Shown here: one piece after another, positions 31,165 through 41,701 of the stretch | How the letters are laid out: the number at the start of each line of letters is the position of its first letter | Position numbering within the stretch: the first letter of the stretch is position 1 | NCBI RefSeq assembly: GCF_004353845.1 | Contig: NZ_CP037864.1 | Coordinates: forward strand, 62,001-126,000 | Source: Citrobacter arsenatis | GTDB lineage: Bacteria > Pseudomonadota > Gammaproteobacteria > Enterobacterales > Enterobacteriaceae | Length of the DNA: 64,000 nucleotides | Direction of reading: 5' to 3' | Program-made: the position numbers and the translations under genes | The notes under the pieces: model-generated | Seen by the model: only the letters and a program-made list of their open reading frames with translations | What the model was told of the DNA's origin: nothing | Database searches by the model: none

Positions 31165-32102
31165 GCGGGGGCTTCTCCGTTGTAAACTTCAGCCAGAATG
31201 GCGCGCGCACCGTTCTCTAATAGCTCTTCTGCCAGAGAGATACCCATCTGTTCGGCATCCTGCGCAGCGCCGCGACGTTCTCCGCATACCATCTGCGAAC
31301 CATCAGGTGCGCCTACCAGCGCCCGCAGCCAAATCTCACCGTTGATGAGTTCTGCATAACTGCCGATAGGGACCTGACATCCCCCTTCAAGGCGGGTGTT
31401 CATGGCGCGTTCGGCTTTGACACGTAGCGCGGTTTCTTCATGGTTGAGCGGCGCTAACAGCGCCTGAGTGCGCATATCATCCAGTCGACATTCTATGCCT
31501 ACGGCACCTTGCCCGACAGCGGGCAGGGAGACTTCCGGCGGCAGAGCGGTACGGACTCGCGACTCAAGACCTAAACGTTTTAATCCGGCGACCGCCAGGA
31601 TAATGGCGTCATAATCGCCGTTATCCAATTTACTGAGACGCGTGCCCACGTTGCCGCGCAACGAACGGATGACGAGGTCCGGGCGCTGTTTTGCCAACTG
31701 GCACTGGCGACGTAAACTGGATGTCCCGACGATGCTGCCTGCGGGGAGTTCATCCAGCGTGTTGTACTTATTTGAGACGAAAGCATCACGCGGATCCTCT
31801 CGCTCGCAAATAGTGACCAGTCCAAGACCGTCAGGGAATTCAACCGGCACATCCTTCATGGAGTGCACGGCGATATCGGCGCGTTTTTCCAGCAGCGCGA
31901 CTTCCAGCTCTTTAACAAACAGCCCTTTCCCCCCGACCTTCGCCAGCGGGGTATCAAGGATCACATCGCCACGGGTTACCATCGGAACCAGTTCCACGAT
32001 CAGACCGGGGTGGTTTGCCATTAAGGCGTCTTTGACATAATGTGCCTGCCAGAGCGCAAGGGGGCTTTGGCGTGTGGCAATTCTCAAAACATTGTCTAAC
32101 AT
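31161..32102 (-). CDS. hemC: hydroxymethylbilane synthase (porphobilinogen deaminase)
   Basis: 313 residues from the ATG at 32102, beginning [20 protein letters not shown] as in E. coli; seven more upstream residues are possible but unconserved. It joins four porphobilinogens on a dipyrromethane cofactor attached to Cys242, visible in [16 protein letters not shown]. Other marks: [13 protein letters not shown] and [11 protein letters not shown]. First gene of hemCDXY, divergent from cyaA. Confidence 0.97.
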   Translation of the reverse strand: MLDNVLRIATRQSPLALWQAHYVKDALMANHPGLIVELVPMVTRGDVILDTPLAKVGGKGLFVKELEVALLEKRADIAVHSMKDVPVEFPDGLGLVTICEREDPRDAFVSNKYNTLDELPAGSIVGTSSLRRQCQLAKQRPDLVIRSLRGNVGTRLSKLDNGDYDAIILAVAGLKRLGLESRVRTALPPEVSLPAVGQGAVGIECRLDDMRTQALLAPLNHEETALRVKAERAMNTRLEGGCQVPIGSYAELINGEIWLRALVGAPDGSQMVCGERRGAAQDAEQMGISLAEELLENGARAILAEVYNGEAPA

Positions 32103-32319
32103 GCTTGTTACCGTCATTATCAATCATTGACCATCCTAACATCCTTATCAAAGGGATGTCAGCGTTACGCTCAAACGTAAGTGAGAGGAAAAAGGCGCTG
32201 CATCGTCACTGGCAGTGAATAATGACGAGAAACCTCCCGACCGTATGAAGGAATTTACACGTAACGAACGGTGCTACACTTGTATGTAGCGCATCTTTCT
32301 TTACGGTCAATGAGCAAGG

Positions 32320-32335
32320 TGTTAAATTGATCACG
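32320..32335 (+). promoter_or_regulatory. CRP site at the cyaA promoter
   Basis: TGTTA-N6-TCACG, one half site close to the consensus TGTGA-N6-TCACA, at the place where CRP-cAMP represses cyaA in E. coli. It gives product feedback on adenylate cyclase. The 395-bp hemC-cyaA gap also holds the divergent promoters, whose boxes I cannot fix with confidence. Confidence 0.7.
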
Positions 32336-32497
32336 TTTTAGACCATTTTTTCGGCTGTACAGCATAAAAAAATATGGCCGAAAAACAGGTAACGGTTATT
32401 TTTGACATACGGTTTATCCGAATTGATGACGATTAATGTGCGCGCTTGCGCCGCAGCAATCGCCAATATGACGGATAGCAACATCAGGCGATACGTC

Positions 32498-35044
32498 TTG
32501 TACCTCTATATTGAGACTCTGAAACAGAGACTGGATGCCATAAATCAACTGCGTGTGGATCGCGCGCTTGCTGCCATGGGACCTGCCTTCCAGCAGGTAT
32601 ACAGTCTGCTGCCGACATTATTGCACTACCACCATCCACTGATGCCGGGTTACCTCGATGGTAACGTTCCCAAAGGCATTTGCTTTTACACGCCTGATGA
32701 AACCCAACGCCACTACCTGAACGAACTGGAACTGTACCGCGGCATGTCGCCGCAGGATCCTCCCAAGGGCGAATTGCCGATTACCGGCGTTTACTCAATG
32801 GGTAGCACCTCTTCGGTAGGGCAAAGCTGTTCCTCTGACCTTGATATCTGGGTCTGCCATCAATCCTGGCTGGATAGCGAAGAGCGCCAACTGCTGCAGC
32901 GTAAATGTAGCCTGCTTGAAAGCTGGGCCGCTTCGCTGGGCGTAGAAGTCAGTTTCTTCCTGATTGATGAAAACCGTTTCCGTCATAATGAAAGCGGCAG
33001 TCTCGGTGGTGAAGACTGTGGCTCGACGCAGCATATCCTGTTGCTTGATGAATTCTATCGTACCGCTGTGCGCCTCGCGGGGAAACGTATTCTGTGGAAT
33101 ATGGTGCCGGGCGACGAAGAAGAGCATTACGACGATTACGTCATGACGCTCTACGCACAGGGGGTGTTAACGCCAAACGAATGGCTGGATCTCGGCGGGC
33201 TCAGTTCGCTCTCCGCCGAAGAGTACTTTGGCGCCAGCCTGTGGCAGCTGTACAAGAGTATCGACTCCCCGTACAAAGCGGTGCTGAAAACGCTGCTGCT
33301 GGAAGCCTATTCCTGGGAATATCCCAATCCACGCCTGTTGGCGAAAGATATAAAACAGCGCCTGCACGATGGCGAGATCGTCTCTTTTGGTCTCGACCCT
33401 TACTGCATGATGCTTGAGCGCGTTACCGAGTACCTGACGGCGATCGAAGATCCGACGCGCCTGGATTTAGTGCGTCGATGTTTCTACTTAAAAGTGTGTG
33501 AGAAACTGAGCCGCGAGCGCGCCTGCGTGGGTTGGCGTCGTGAAGTCTTAAGTCAGTTAGTGAAAGAGTGGGGCTGGGATGATGCCCGTCTGACCATGCT
33601 GGATAACCGCGCTAACTGGAAGATTGACCAGGTACGCGAAGCGCATAACGAGCTGCTCGATGCGATGATGCAGAGCTATCGTAATCTGATCCGCTTTGCG
33701 CGGCGCAATAACCTCAGCGTCAGCGCCAGCCCGCAGGATATCGGCGTGCTGACCCGTAAGCTGTATGCCGCGTTTGAAGCGTTACCCGGTAAAGTCACGC
33801 TGGTGAACCCGCAGATATCTCCGGACCTCTCAGAACCGAATCTGACCTTTATCCATGTGCCGCCGGGCCGTGCCAACCGTTCAGGTTGGTATCTCTATAA
33901 CCGCGCGCCTAACATGGACTCGATCATCAGCCATCAGCCGCTGGAATATAACCGCTATCTCAATAAGCTGGTGGCGTGGGCCTGGTTCAACGGCCTGCTG
34001 ACCTCGCGTACCCACTTGTTTATTAAGGGCAACGGCATTGTTGATTTGCCGAAGCTGCAGGAAATGGTCGCCGACGTGTCGCACCACTTCCCGCTGCGAC
34101 TGCCCGCGCCAACGCCGAAAGCGCTCTATAGCCCGTGTGAAATTCGCCATCTGGCGATTATTGTTAACCTTGAATATGACCCGACGGCGGCGTTTCGCAA
34201 TCAGGTGGTGCATTTTGATTTCCGTAAGCTGGACGTCTTCAGCTTTGGCGAAGAACAAAATTGCCTGGTGGGTAGCGTCGACCTGCTGTACCGCAACTCG
34301 TGGAATGAAGTGCGTACACTGCACTTCAACGGCGAGCAGGCGATGATTGAAGCGTTAAAAACGATTCTGGGCAAAATGCACCAGGATGCCGCGCCGCCGG
34401 ATAGCGTCGAGGTCTTCTGCTATAGCCAGCATCTGCGTGGATTAATTCGCACCCGCGTGCAGCAACTGGTGTCTGAGTGCATCGAATTACGTCTCTCCAG
34501 CACCCGTCAGGAAACCGGCCGCTTCAAAGCGCTGCGCGTTTCCGGGCAGACGTGGGGACTGTTTTTCGAGCGCCTGAACGTTTCGGTACAGAAGCTGGAA
34601 AATGCAATTGAATTCTATGGCGCGATTTCACATAACAAACTGCATGGGCTTTCCGTCCAGGTTGAGACCAACCATGTGAAACTACCGTCGGTGGTAGACG
34701 GTTTTGCCAGCGAAGGGATCATTCAGTTCTTTTTCGAAGAAACGGGTGATGAGCAGGGCTTTAACATCTACATTCTGGACGAAAGTAATCGGGCCGAGGT
34801 GTATCACCACTGCGAAGGAAGCAAAGAGGAACTGGTACGCGATGTCAGCCGCTTCTACTCGTCGTCGCACGATCGCTTTACCTACGGCTCCAGCTTCATC
34901 AACTTTAACCTGCCGCAGTTCTATCAGATTGTGAAAACCGACGGGCGCGCGCAGGTGATCCCGTTCCGTACCCAACCAATTAGCGCCGTTCCGCCAGCCA
35001 GTCAGGACAATGACGCGCCGCTGTTACAGCAGTATTTCTCGTGA
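32498..35044 (+). CDS. cyaA: adenylate cyclase, class I
   Basis: 848 residues from the rare TTG start at 32498, which gives [20 protein letters not shown] as in E. coli; upstream ATGs in the same frame add up to 32 unconserved residues. TTG is known to keep CyaA levels low. The N-terminal catalytic domain carries [20 protein letters not shown], which contains the nucleotidyltransferase GS...DLD triad; the C-terminal half is the glucose/PTS regulatory domain. Cytosolic or membrane-associated, makes cAMP from ATP. Followed by two REP units. Confidence 0.97.
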   Translation: MYLYIETLKQRLDAINQLRVDRALAAMGPAFQQVYSLLPTLLHYHHPLMPGYLDGNVPKGICFYTPDETQRHYLNELELYRGMSPQDPPKGELPITGVYSMGSTSSVGQSCSSDLDIWVCHQSWLDSEERQLLQRKCSLLESWAASLGVEVSFFLIDENRFRHNESGSLGGEDCGSTQHILLLDEFYRTAVRLAGKRILWNMVPGDEEEHYDDYVMTLYAQGVLTPNEWLDLGGLSSLSAEEYFGASLWQLYKSIDSPYKAVLKTLLLEAYSWEYPNPRLLAKDIKQRLHDGEIVSFGLDPYCMMLERVTEYLTAIEDPTRLDLVRRCFYLKVCEKLSRERACVGWRREVLSQLVKEWGWDDARLTMLDNRANWKIDQVREAHNELLDAMMQSYRNLIRFARRNNLSVSASPQDIGVLTRKLYAAFEALPGKVTLVNPQISPDLSEPNLTFIHVPPGRANRSGWYLYNRAPNMDSIISHQPLEYNRYLNKLVAWAWFNGLLTSRTHLFIKGNGIVDLPKLQEMVADVSHHFPLRLPAPTPKALYSPCEIRHLAIIVNLEYDPTAAFRNQVVHFDFRKLDVFSFGEEQNCLVGSVDLLYRNSWNEVRTLHFNGEQAMIEALKTILGKMHQDAAPPDSVEVFCYSQHLRGLIRTRVQQLVSECIELRLSSTRQETGRFKALRVSGQTWGLFFERLNVSVQKLENAIEFYGAISHNKLHGLSVQVETNHVKLPSVVDGFASEGIIQFFFEETGDEQGFNIYILDESNRAEVYHHCEGSKEELVRDVSRFYSSSHDRFTYGSSFINFNLPQFYQIVKTDGRAQVIPFRTQPISAVPPASQDNDAPLLQQYFS

Positions 35045-35051
35045 GTTAATT

Positions 35052-35114
35052 TGCCCGGTGGCGCGACGCTTACCGGGCAAACTGTAGGCCGGATAAGCAA
35101 AGCGCATCCGGCAA
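35052..35114. repeat. REP pair between cyaA and cyaY
   Basis: TGCCCGGTGGCGCGACGC with TTACCGGGCAA (35052-35080), then GTAGGCCGGATAAGCAAAGC with GCATCCGGCAA (about 35084-35114). Convergent genes on each side. Confidence 0.85.
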
Positions 35115-35119
35115 ATAAA

Positions 35120-35440
35120 TCAACGAAAGCTTACCTCTTCCCCCGCCTGCTGCGTTGCCGCCTGTTCCAGCAGAGCCCAGAACGTTTCGCCGCTACGATC
35201 GCAGATCCACTCGTCGCCTTTCAGGTCAAAGTGGTAGCCGCCCTGTTTGGTCGCCAGCCACACCTGGTGCAGCGGCTCCTGACGGTTAATAATAATTTTG
35301 CTGCCGTTTTCGAAGCTAATGGTCAGCACGCCGCCGTTGATCTCACAATCGATATCGCTGTCGCCATCCCAGTCGTCCAGACGCTCTTCAATGGTCATCC
35401 ACAGGGTGTCAGCAAGGCGATGAAATTCACTGTCGTTCAT
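35120..35440 (-). CDS. cyaY: frataxin-like iron-sulfur assembly protein CyaY
   Basis: 106 residues from [14 protein letters not shown]; 44 upstream in-frame residues are unconserved and rejected. Frataxin fold with the acidic first helix ([20 protein letters not shown]) that binds iron, and the beta-sheet mark [15 protein letters not shown]. It regulates IscS-dependent cluster assembly. Convergent with cyaA, divergent from lptM. Confidence 0.96.
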   Translation of the reverse strand: MNDSEFHRLADTLWMTIEERLDDWDGDSDIDCEINGGVLTISFENGSKIIINRQEPLHQVWLATKQGGYHFDLKGDEWICDRSGETFWALLEQAATQQAGEEVSFR

Positions 35441-35578
35441 TTTCTTATCCTGTTTTTCGTGATGACGGCAGTATAACCTGAAACAAAACGCGTTGCAGAT
35501 TACAGGCAAACTCTTGCTTTTACGCCTTCTCCTGCGATGATAGAAAACAGAAAGCATGAACTTTACAGGCAATCGATA

Positions 35579-35782
35579 ATGAAAAACGTGTTAAAGCCAC
35601 TCGCTGTCATTTTTACTCTGTTCAGCCTGACGGGCTGTGGGCTAAAAGGCCCGCTCTATTTCCCGCCAGCAGATAAAACCGCGCCGCCTCCGACCAAGAG
35701 CGTTCAGCCGCAATCGCAATCCACCACGCCTGAGAAAAACGATCGTGGGATTAGCGACGGACCTTCTCAGGTGAATTACTGA
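35579..35782 (+). CDS. lptM: LPS-assembly-associated lipoprotein LptM
   Basis: Also yifL. 67 residues from the ATG at 35579. A signal peptide [20 protein letters not shown] ends in the lipobox LTGC, so Cys20 is lipidated; the mature part is short and Pro/Gln-rich. In E. coli LptM aids maturation of the outer-membrane LPS translocon LptDE. Lies 48 bases upstream of dapF. Confidence 0.93.
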   Translation: MKNVLKPLAVIFTLFSLTGCGLKGPLYFPPADKTAPPPTKSVQPQSQSTTPEKNDRGISDGPSQVNY

Positions 35783-35830
35783 CGGCAGGAATAGATTTAC
35801 ATTTCTGTACCCGCGTGAACGGAGTGAATG

Positions 35831-36655
35831 ATGCAATTCTCTAAAATGCATGGCCTTGGCAACGATTTTATGGTCGTCGACGCGGTAACGCAGAATGTCT
35901 TTTTCTCACCAGAGCTGATCCGTCGCCTGGCCGACAGGCATCTCGGCGTTGGATTTGATCAACTGCTGGTGGTTGAACCTCCGTACGATCCGGAGCTGGA
36001 TTTCCACTACCGTATTTTTAATGCTGACGGCAGTGAAGTGTCACAGTGTGGCAATGGTGCCCGTTGTTTTGCCCGCTTTGTTCGCCTGAAAGGGCTGACC
36101 AATAAGCGTGATATTCGCGTCAGTACCGCGAATGGTCGTATGGTATTAACCGTAACCGACGACGAGTTGGTACGGGTGAACATGGGTGAACCCAACTTTG
36201 AACCCTCGCAGGTTCCGTTTCGCGCCAACAAAGCAGAGAAGACCTATATTATGCGCGCAGCTGAACAGACAGTATTGTGCGGCGTGGTTTCAATGGGGAA
36301 CCCGCACTGCGTGATTCAGGTTGATGATGTTGATACGGCCACGGTAGAAACACTGGGGCCGGTTCTGGAAAGCCACGAACGCTTCCCTGAACGCGCCAAC
36401 ATCGGGTTTATGCAGGTGGTAAAACGCGAGCATATCCGGCTACGCGTCTATGAGCGCGGCGCGGGTGAAACACAGGCCTGCGGCAGCGGTGCGTGCGCCG
36501 CTGTTGCGGTCGGTATCCAGCAGGGTCTGCTGGCAGAAGAAGTGAAGGTGGAATTACCGGGTGGTCGACTTGATATCGCCTGGAAAGGTCCGGGTCATCC
36601 GCTGTATATGACTGGCCCGGCGGCACATGTCTACGACGGATTTATTCACTTATGA
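35831..36655 (+). CDS. dapF: diaminopimelate epimerase
   Basis: 274 residues from the second of two tandem ATGs, chosen because GGAG lies six bases away and E. coli starts [14 protein letters not shown]. It converts LL-DAP to meso-DAP for lysine and peptidoglycan without a cofactor. The catalytic cysteines are Cys73 in [11 protein letters not shown] and the second in [13 protein letters not shown] near 217. Coupled by ATGA overlap to yigA. Confidence 0.97.
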   Translation: MQFSKMHGLGNDFMVVDAVTQNVFFSPELIRRLADRHLGVGFDQLLVVEPPYDPELDFHYRIFNADGSEVSQCGNGARCFARFVRLKGLTNKRDIRVSTANGRMVLTVTDDELVRVNMGEPNFEPSQVPFRANKAEKTYIMRAAEQTVLCGVVSMGNPHCVIQVDDVDTATVETLGPVLESHERFPERANIGFMQVVKREHIRLRVYERGAGETQACGSGACAAVAVGIQQGLLAEEVKVELPGGRLDIAWKGPGHPLYMTGPAAHVYDGFIHL

Positions 36656-37359
36656 AGCAACCAGGGGAAGAACTACAGGAAACGCTCATGGAGCTGGACG
36701 ACCGGGCGGTCGTCGATTACCTGCAACGTAATCCTGAGTTTTTTATCCGTAATGCCCAGGCCGTTGAAGCGATGCGTGTTCCTCATCCGGTGCGGGGCTC
36801 GGTCTCTTTAGTGGAATGGCATATGGCGCGGGCGCGTAATCATATTAACGTGCTGGAAGAGAACATGGCGTTGTTGATGGAACAAGCCAACGCCAATGAA
36901 AGCCTGTTCTATCGTCTGTTAAATCTGCAAGGACGGCTGGTGTCGGCCAGCAGTCTTGACGACATGCTGATGCGATTTCATCGCTGGGCGCGTGAGTTAG
37001 GGCTGGCCGGGGCGACGGTTCGTCTGTTCCCGGATCGCTGGCGACTTGGCGCGCCATCAAAATTCACCCATCTGGCATTAAGCCGTCAGGCCTTTGAACC
37101 GCTGCGTATTCAGCGTCTGGGCCAGTCGCAGCACTATCTTGGTCCGCTCAATGGTCCGGAACTGCTGGTCATGATGCCGGAGGCAAAAGCGATAGGCTCG
37201 GTGGCTATGTCGATGTTGGGGCAAGATGGATCCCTGGGCGTGATGTTGTTCAGCAGCCGTGACGTAAATCATTACCAGCAGGGACAAGGAACGCAATTAT
37301 TGCAGGAAATCTCGCTGATGTTGCCGGAACTGCTGGAGCGCTGGATTGAACGCGTATGA
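36652..37359 (+). CDS. yigA: DUF484 family protein YigA
   Basis: 235 residues, conserved between dapF and xerC in many gammaproteobacteria. Predicted GAF-like fold with an N-terminal helical part ([20 protein letters not shown]). No catalytic motif is visible and the function is unknown. ATGA overlaps at both ends imply co-translation with dapF and xerC. Confidence 0.92.
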   Translation: MKQPGEELQETLMELDDRAVVDYLQRNPEFFIRNAQAVEAMRVPHPVRGSVSLVEWHMARARNHINVLEENMALLMEQANANESLFYRLLNLQGRLVSASSLDDMLMRFHRWARELGLAGATVRLFPDRWRLGAPSKFTHLALSRQAFEPLRIQRLGQSQHYLGPLNGPELLVMMPEAKAIGSVAMSMLGQDGSLGVMLFSSRDVNHYQQGQGTQLLQEISLMLPELLERWIERV

Positions 37360-38258
37360 CCGATTCACCTCTTTCTCAGGATGTGGCGCGCTTTTTGCGC
37401 TATCTGGGCGTTGAGCGCCAGCTTAGCCCGATCACATTGCTAAATTATCAGCGTCAGCTTGATGCCATCATTGCGTTAGCCGGAGAAACCGGGCTGCAAA
37501 GCTGGCAACAATGTGATGCGCTCATGGTACGCAGCTTTGCCGTGCGCAGCCGCCGTAAAGGGCTGGGACCGGCGAGTCTGGCGCTGCGTCTCTCCGCGTT
37601 GCGCAGTTTCTTTGACTGGCTGGTTAATCAGGGCGAGTTGAAAGCCAACCCGGCAAAAAGCGTTTCCGCGCCGAAAGCCCCGCGTCATTTACCGAAAAAC
37701 ATCGATGTCGACGATGTTAATCGCCTGCTGGATATCGATCTCAACGATCCCCTCGCCGTGCGCGACCGGGCAATGCTGGAAGTGATGTACGGCGCAGGGT
37801 TGCGTTTATCTGAACTGGTTGGGCTGGATATTAAACATCTCGATCTCGACACCGGCGAAGTGTGGGTGATGGGCAAGGGCAGTAAAGAGCGGCGTCTGCC
37901 AATTGGCCGCAATGCGGTGGCGTGGATTGAGCACTGGCTGGATCTGCGCGGGCTATTTGGCAGCGATGACGATGCGTTATTCCTGTCAAAACTGGGCAAA
38001 CGCATCTCTGCGCGGAACGTGCAGAAACGCTTTGCGGAATGGGGTATCAAGCAGGGGCTGAACAGCCACGTACATCCCCACAAATTGCGCCACTCTTTTG
38101 CGACGCATATGCTGGAGTCGAGCGGCGATCTGCGCGGAGTGCAGGAGTTATTGGGCCATGCCAATCTCTCCACTACCCAAATCTATACCCATCTTGATTT
38201 TCAACACCTGGCTTCAGTGTACGATGCGGCGCATCCGCGCGCCAAACGGGGGAAATAA
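37356..38258 (+). CDS. xerC: tyrosine recombinase XerC
   Basis: 300 residues (E. coli 298). With XerD it resolves chromosome dimers at dif. N-terminal SAM-like core-binding domain ([20 protein letters not shown]), then the catalytic domain with first Arg in [28 protein letters not shown] (His, Arg), [17 protein letters not shown] (His and nucleophile Tyr). Coupled to yigA and yigB by overlaps. Confidence 0.97.
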   Translation: MTDSPLSQDVARFLRYLGVERQLSPITLLNYQRQLDAIIALAGETGLQSWQQCDALMVRSFAVRSRRKGLGPASLALRLSALRSFFDWLVNQGELKANPAKSVSAPKAPRHLPKNIDVDDVNRLLDIDLNDPLAVRDRAMLEVMYGAGLRLSELVGLDIKHLDLDTGEVWVMGKGSKERRLPIGRNAVAWIEHWLDLRGLFGSDDDALFLSKLGKRISARNVQKRFAEWGIKQGLNSHVHPHKLRHSFATHMLESSGDLRGVQELLGHANLSTTQIYTHLDFQHLASVYDAAHPRAKRGK

Positions 38259-38974
38259 TGCGTTTTTACCGGCCTTTGGGGCGCATTTCTGCGCTCACCT
38301 TTGACCTTGATGATACCCTTTACGATAACCGTCCCGTTATCACACGCACCGAGCAGGAAGCGCTCGCGTTTGTACAGAACTACCATCCGGCGTTGAATTC
38401 GCTGCAAAATAGCGACCTACAGCGCTTACGACAGGCCGTTCGCGACGCCGAGCCGGAAATCTACCACGATGTTACCCAATGGCGTCACCGCGCCGTAGAG
38501 CGCGCTATGCTGGAGGCGGGGTTGTCAGAGGCAGAAGCCAGAATGGGGGCGAACGCGGCGATGATGAATTTTGCCAAATGGCGTAGCCGTATTGATGTCC
38601 CGCAGGCAACGCATGACACGCTGAAGGCGCTGGCCCGCAAATGGCCGCTGGTGGCGATCACCAACGGTAATGCGCAGCCGGAACTGTTCGGTCTGGGCGA
38701 TTATTTTGAGTTTGTGCTGCGCGCCGGTCCCGACGGACGCTCAAAACCGTTCAGCGACATGTACGCGCTGGCGGCGGAAAAACTGAAAATGCCCGTGGGG
38801 GAGATCCTGCACGTGGGCGACGACCTGACGACAGACGTGGCGGGGGCTATCCGTTGCGGTATGCAGGCCTGCTGGATCAAACCGGAAAATGCCGACCTGA
38901 TGCAAACCGCAGACAGCCGTTTGCTGCCGCATATCGAAATTTCACAGTTGGCATCTCTGACCTCGCTGATATAA
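38258..38974 (+). CDS. yigB: HAD phosphatase YigB (riboflavin-pathway intermediate / FMN)
   Basis: 238 residues. HAD motif I is [10 protein letters not shown] near residue 16, motif II AITNGN, and the last motif [11 protein letters not shown]. In E. coli YigB dephosphorylates 5-amino-6-(5-phospho-D-ribitylamino)uracil and FMN. TAATG overlap with xerC; last gene of the dapF-yigA-xerC-yigB group. Confidence 0.94.
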   Translation: MRFYRPLGRISALTFDLDDTLYDNRPVITRTEQEALAFVQNYHPALNSLQNSDLQRLRQAVRDAEPEIYHDVTQWRHRAVERAMLEAGLSEAEARMGANAAMMNFAKWRSRIDVPQATHDTLKALARKWPLVAITNGNAQPELFGLGDYFEFVLRAGPDGRSKPFSDMYALAAEKLKMPVGEILHVGDDLTTDVAGAIRCGMQACWIKPENADLMQTADSRLLPHIEISQLASLTSLI

Positions 38975-38988
38975 TCACCAGCAGAACT

Positions 38989-39004
38989 CTGTATATATAC
39001 CCAG
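38989..39004 (+). promoter_or_regulatory. LexA (SOS) box of uvrD
   Basis: CTGTATATATACCCAG, identical as far as I remember to the E. coli uvrD SOS box (consensus CTGT-N8-ACAG). It lies 59 bases before the uvrD start. Confidence 0.9.
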
Positions 39005-39010
39005 CTTTTT

Positions 39011-39036
39011 GGCGGATAGCGCGACGCTTATCCGCC
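39011..39036 (+). terminator. REP-like hairpin in the uvrD leader (attenuator candidate)
   Basis: GGCGGATA / TATCCGCC palindrome between the SOS box and the uvrD ATG. The E. coli uvrD leader is known to attenuate transcription; this hairpin is at the right place, though no T run follows it. Confidence 0.5.
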
Positions 39037-39062
39037 TTACCTACTTTTATGCGGCGGTGCCA

Positions 39063-41225
39063 ATGGACGTTTCTTACCTGCTCGATAGCCTCAATGATGA
39101 ACAGCGCCAGGCTGTGGCCGCGCCACGCAGCAACATGCTGGTTCTGGCAGGCGCGGGGAGTGGTAAAACTCGCGTGCTGGTGCACCGTATCGCCTGGTTA
39201 CTGACGGTTGAGAACAACTCACCGTACTCCATTATGGCGGTGACCTTTACCAACAAAGCGGCGGCGGAAATGCGCCACCGTATTGGTCAGATCATGGGAA
39301 CCAGCCAGGGCGGTATGTGGGTGGGCACATTCCACGGTCTGGCGCACCGCCTGCTGCGCGCGCACCATATGGATGCAAACTTGCCGCAGGATTTCCAGAT
39401 CCTCGACAGCGAAGATCAACTGCGTTTGCTTAAGCGTCTGATCAAGGCGATGAACCTTGATGAGAAGCAATGGCCGCCGCGTCAGGCGATGTGGTTCATC
39501 AATAGCCAGAAAGACGAAGGGCTGCGTCCGCATCATCTGCAAAGTTACGGCAACCCGGTTGAGCAAACCTGGCAGAAAGTGTATCAGGCTTACCAGGAAG
39601 CGTGTGACCGTGCGGGACTGGTGGATTTCGCCGAGCTGCTGCTGCGCGCCCATGAACTGTGGCTCAACAAGCCGCATATCCTGCAGCACTACCGCGAACG
39701 CTTTACCAATATCCTGGTGGACGAATTCCAGGATACCAACAACATTCAGTACGCCTGGATCCGCCTGCTGGCGGGCGATACCGGCAAAGTGATGATCGTG
39801 GGTGATGACGATCAGTCGATCTACGGCTGGCGCGGCGCGCAGGTGGAGAACATCCAGCGCTTCCTCACGGATTTCCCCGGTGCAGAAACCATTCGCCTGG
39901 AGCAGAACTACCGCTCGACCAACAATATCCTCAGCGCGGCCAACGCCCTGATTGAAAACAACAACGGGCGTCTGGGTAAAAAGCTGTGGACCGACGGCGT
40001 TGATGGGGAACCGATCTCGCTGTACTGCGCGTTCAACGAACTTGATGAAGCGCGCTTTGTGGTCAATCGCATCAAGAGCTGGCAGGACAACGGCGGAGCA
40101 CTGGAACAGTGCGCCATTCTTTATCGCAGTAACGCCCAGTCGCGCGTACTGGAAGAGGCGTTGTTACAAGCCAGCATGCCGTATCGGATCTATGGCGGGA
40201 TGCGCTTCTTCGAACGCCAGGAAATCAAAGATGCGCTCTCCTACCTGCGCCTGATCGCTAACCGCAATGACGACGCTGCGTTTGAACGCGTGGTGAATAC
40301 GCCAACCCGCGGGATTGGCGATCGTACTTTAGATGTGGTGCGTCAGACCTCCCGCGACCGCCAGCTAACGCTGTGGCAGGCCTGTCGTGAGCTGTTGCAG
40401 GAAAAAGCCCTCGCCGGGCGCGCCGCAAGCGCCTTACAGCGCTTTATGGAGCTGATTGACGCACTGGCGCAAGAGACCACGGATATGCCGCTGCACGTGC
40501 AAACTGACCGGGTGATTAAAGACTCCGGCCTGCGCATGATGTACGAGCAGGAGAAAGGCGAGAAGGGCCAGACGCGTATCGAAAACTTAGACGAACTGGT
40601 GACGGCAACGCGCCAGTTCAGCTACAACGAAGAAGACGAAGACTTAATGCCGCTGCAGGCGTTTCTGTCTCACGCCGCGCTGGAAGCGGGCGAAGGGCAG
40701 GCGGATACCTGGCAGGACGCGGTACAGCTGATGACCCTGCACTCGGCGAAGGGCCTGGAATTCCCGCAGGTGTTTATCGTGGGGATGGAAGAAGGCATGT
40801 TCCCCAGCCAGATGTCGCTGGACGAAGGCGGTCGCCTTGAAGAAGAGCGCCGCCTGGCTTACGTCGGCGTGACCCGAGCGATGCAAAAGCTGACGCTGAC
40901 CTACGCCGAAACGCGTCGTCTGTACGGCAAAGAGGTTTACCATCGTCCGTCGCGCTTTATCGGCGAACTGCCGGAAGCGTGCGTTGAAGAGGTTCGCCTG
41001 CGCGCTACGGTCAGCCGTCCGGTGAGCCATCAGCGGATGGGCACGCCAATGGCGGAAAATGATACCGGCTACAAACTCGGCCAGCGCGTGCGCCATGCTA
41101 AATTTGGCGAGGGCACCATCGTCAACCTGGAAGGAAGCGGTGAGCACAGTCGTTTGCAGGTCGCGTTCCAGGGGCAGGGGATTAAATGGCTGGTGGCGGC
41201 CTACGCCCGACTGGAAACGGTTTAA
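39063..41225 (+). CDS. uvrD: DNA helicase II UvrD
   Basis: 720 residues from MDVSYLLDSLNDEQRQ, the E. coli length; an 18-residue upstream extension crosses the hairpin and is rejected. SF1A 3'-5' helicase of nucleotide-excision and mismatch repair. Motifs: Walker [11 protein letters not shown] at 28-37, [58 protein letters not shown]. The last 60 residues form the Tudor-like domain (YKLGQRVRHAKFGEGTIVNL) that contacts RNA polymerase. SOS-controlled. Confidence 0.98.
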   Translation: MDVSYLLDSLNDEQRQAVAAPRSNMLVLAGAGSGKTRVLVHRIAWLLTVENNSPYSIMAVTFTNKAAAEMRHRIGQIMGTSQGGMWVGTFHGLAHRLLRAHHMDANLPQDFQILDSEDQLRLLKRLIKAMNLDEKQWPPRQAMWFINSQKDEGLRPHHLQSYGNPVEQTWQKVYQAYQEACDRAGLVDFAELLLRAHELWLNKPHILQHYRERFTNILVDEFQDTNNIQYAWIRLLAGDTGKVMIVGDDDQSIYGWRGAQVENIQRFLTDFPGAETIRLEQNYRSTNNILSAANALIENNNGRLGKKLWTDGVDGEPISLYCAFNELDEARFVVNRIKSWQDNGGALEQCAILYRSNAQSRVLEEALLQASMPYRIYGGMRFFERQEIKDALSYLRLIANRNDDAAFERVVNTPTRGIGDRTLDVVRQTSRDRQLTLWQACRELLQEKALAGRAASALQRFMELIDALAQETTDMPLHVQTDRVIKDSGLRMMYEQEKGEKGQTRIENLDELVTATRQFSYNEEDEDLMPLQAFLSHAALEAGEGQADTWQDAVQLMTLHSAKGLEFPQVFIVGMEEGMFPSQMSLDEGGRLEEERRLAYVGVTRAMQKLTLTYAETRRLYGKEVYHRPSRFIGELPEACVEEVRLRATVSRPVSHQRMGTPMAENDTGYKLGQRVRHAKFGEGTIVNLEGSGEHSRLQVAFQGQGIKWLVAAYARLETV

Positions 41226-41237
41226 CCGGTTTGGCTT

Positions 41238-41332
41238 TGCCGGATGGCGACGCTGGCGCGCCTTATCCGGCCTACACACTGGGTAACATTTTGATTTGTA
41301 GGCCGGTTAAAGCAAAGCCACCATCCGGCTAT
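41238..41332. repeat. REP pair downstream of uvrD
   Basis: TTGCCGGATGGCGACGCTGG with CGCGCCTTATCCGGCCTAC (41238-41274) and TTGTAGGCCGGTTAAAGC with CACCATCCGGC (41297-41330). Confidence 0.85.
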
Positions 41333-41429
41333 CTGTCGGTTAATATTCTGAAATCATAGATAAATAATTCCCCTCTGCTAACCTTTCTGTATAAGGGGAA
41401 ATTATTACTTTTTCGCCATCCGTTGCGTG

Positions 41430-41458
41430 TTGACGTCAAAATTTTGCTGGCGTAACAT
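41430..41458 (+). promoter_or_regulatory. corL-corA promoter
   Basis: TTGACG (41430-41435) and TAACAT (41453-41458) with a 17-bp spacer; RNA would start near 41465, about 26 bases before corL and 240 before corA. Confidence 0.75.
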
Positions 41459-41490
41459 GCGCGCACGATTACGCTAAGAGGACATTCGCC

Positions 41491-41547
41491 TTGGACACAC
41501 CCAGTAGATACTGGCTCATTATCCTGTCATCCAGGATCAACTCCTAA
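41491..41547 (+). CDS. corL: CorL-like leader peptide of corA
   Basis: 18 codons from TTG, preceded by AAGAGGA at 8-9 bases: MDTPSRYWLIILSSRINS. In Salmonella, translation of corL in the corA leader decides whether Rho stops transcription before corA, linking CorA synthesis to Mg. Here the coding region holds a perfect hairpin ATCCTG-TCATC-CAGGAT (41521-41537), and the stop codon touches a second hairpin AAGGCTATC / GATAGCCTT (41546-41573), a layout fit for ribosome-dependent switching. Short and with a non-ATG start, so translation itself is inferred. Confidence 0.75.
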   Translation: MDTPSRYWLIILSSRINS

Positions 41548-41573
41548 GGCTATCCCTTTTTGCTGATAGCCTT
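41546..41573 (+). promoter_or_regulatory. corA leader hairpin after corL
   Basis: AAGGCTATC / GATAGCCTT, 9-bp perfect arms and a 10-base loop (41555-41564). It begins in the corL stop codon. The following 130 bases are T/C-rich and could bind Rho. Confidence 0.7.
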
Positions 41574-41701
41574 CGCGGTTGTCAGCGACCTTCTGTTTTT
41601 TCCCGTCGCGCTGAGTCAGGCTGTTTAATGGTCTGAAACCCAATTTGTTTCTGTGTGCCCTCCGAACTGTCCGATAATTTTTTGCATTGGGAGTCCCGGT
41701 C

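Noticed and set aside
32402..32497. N-terminal extension of cyaA from an upstream start
   Set aside because: The TTG at 32498 gives the conserved 848-residue protein; upstream residues are not conserved.
41238..41332. Possible CRISPR-like repeat pair
   Set aside because: The units are REP palindromes in inverted arrangement, two copies only, with no regular spacers. No CRISPR array is present in the window.
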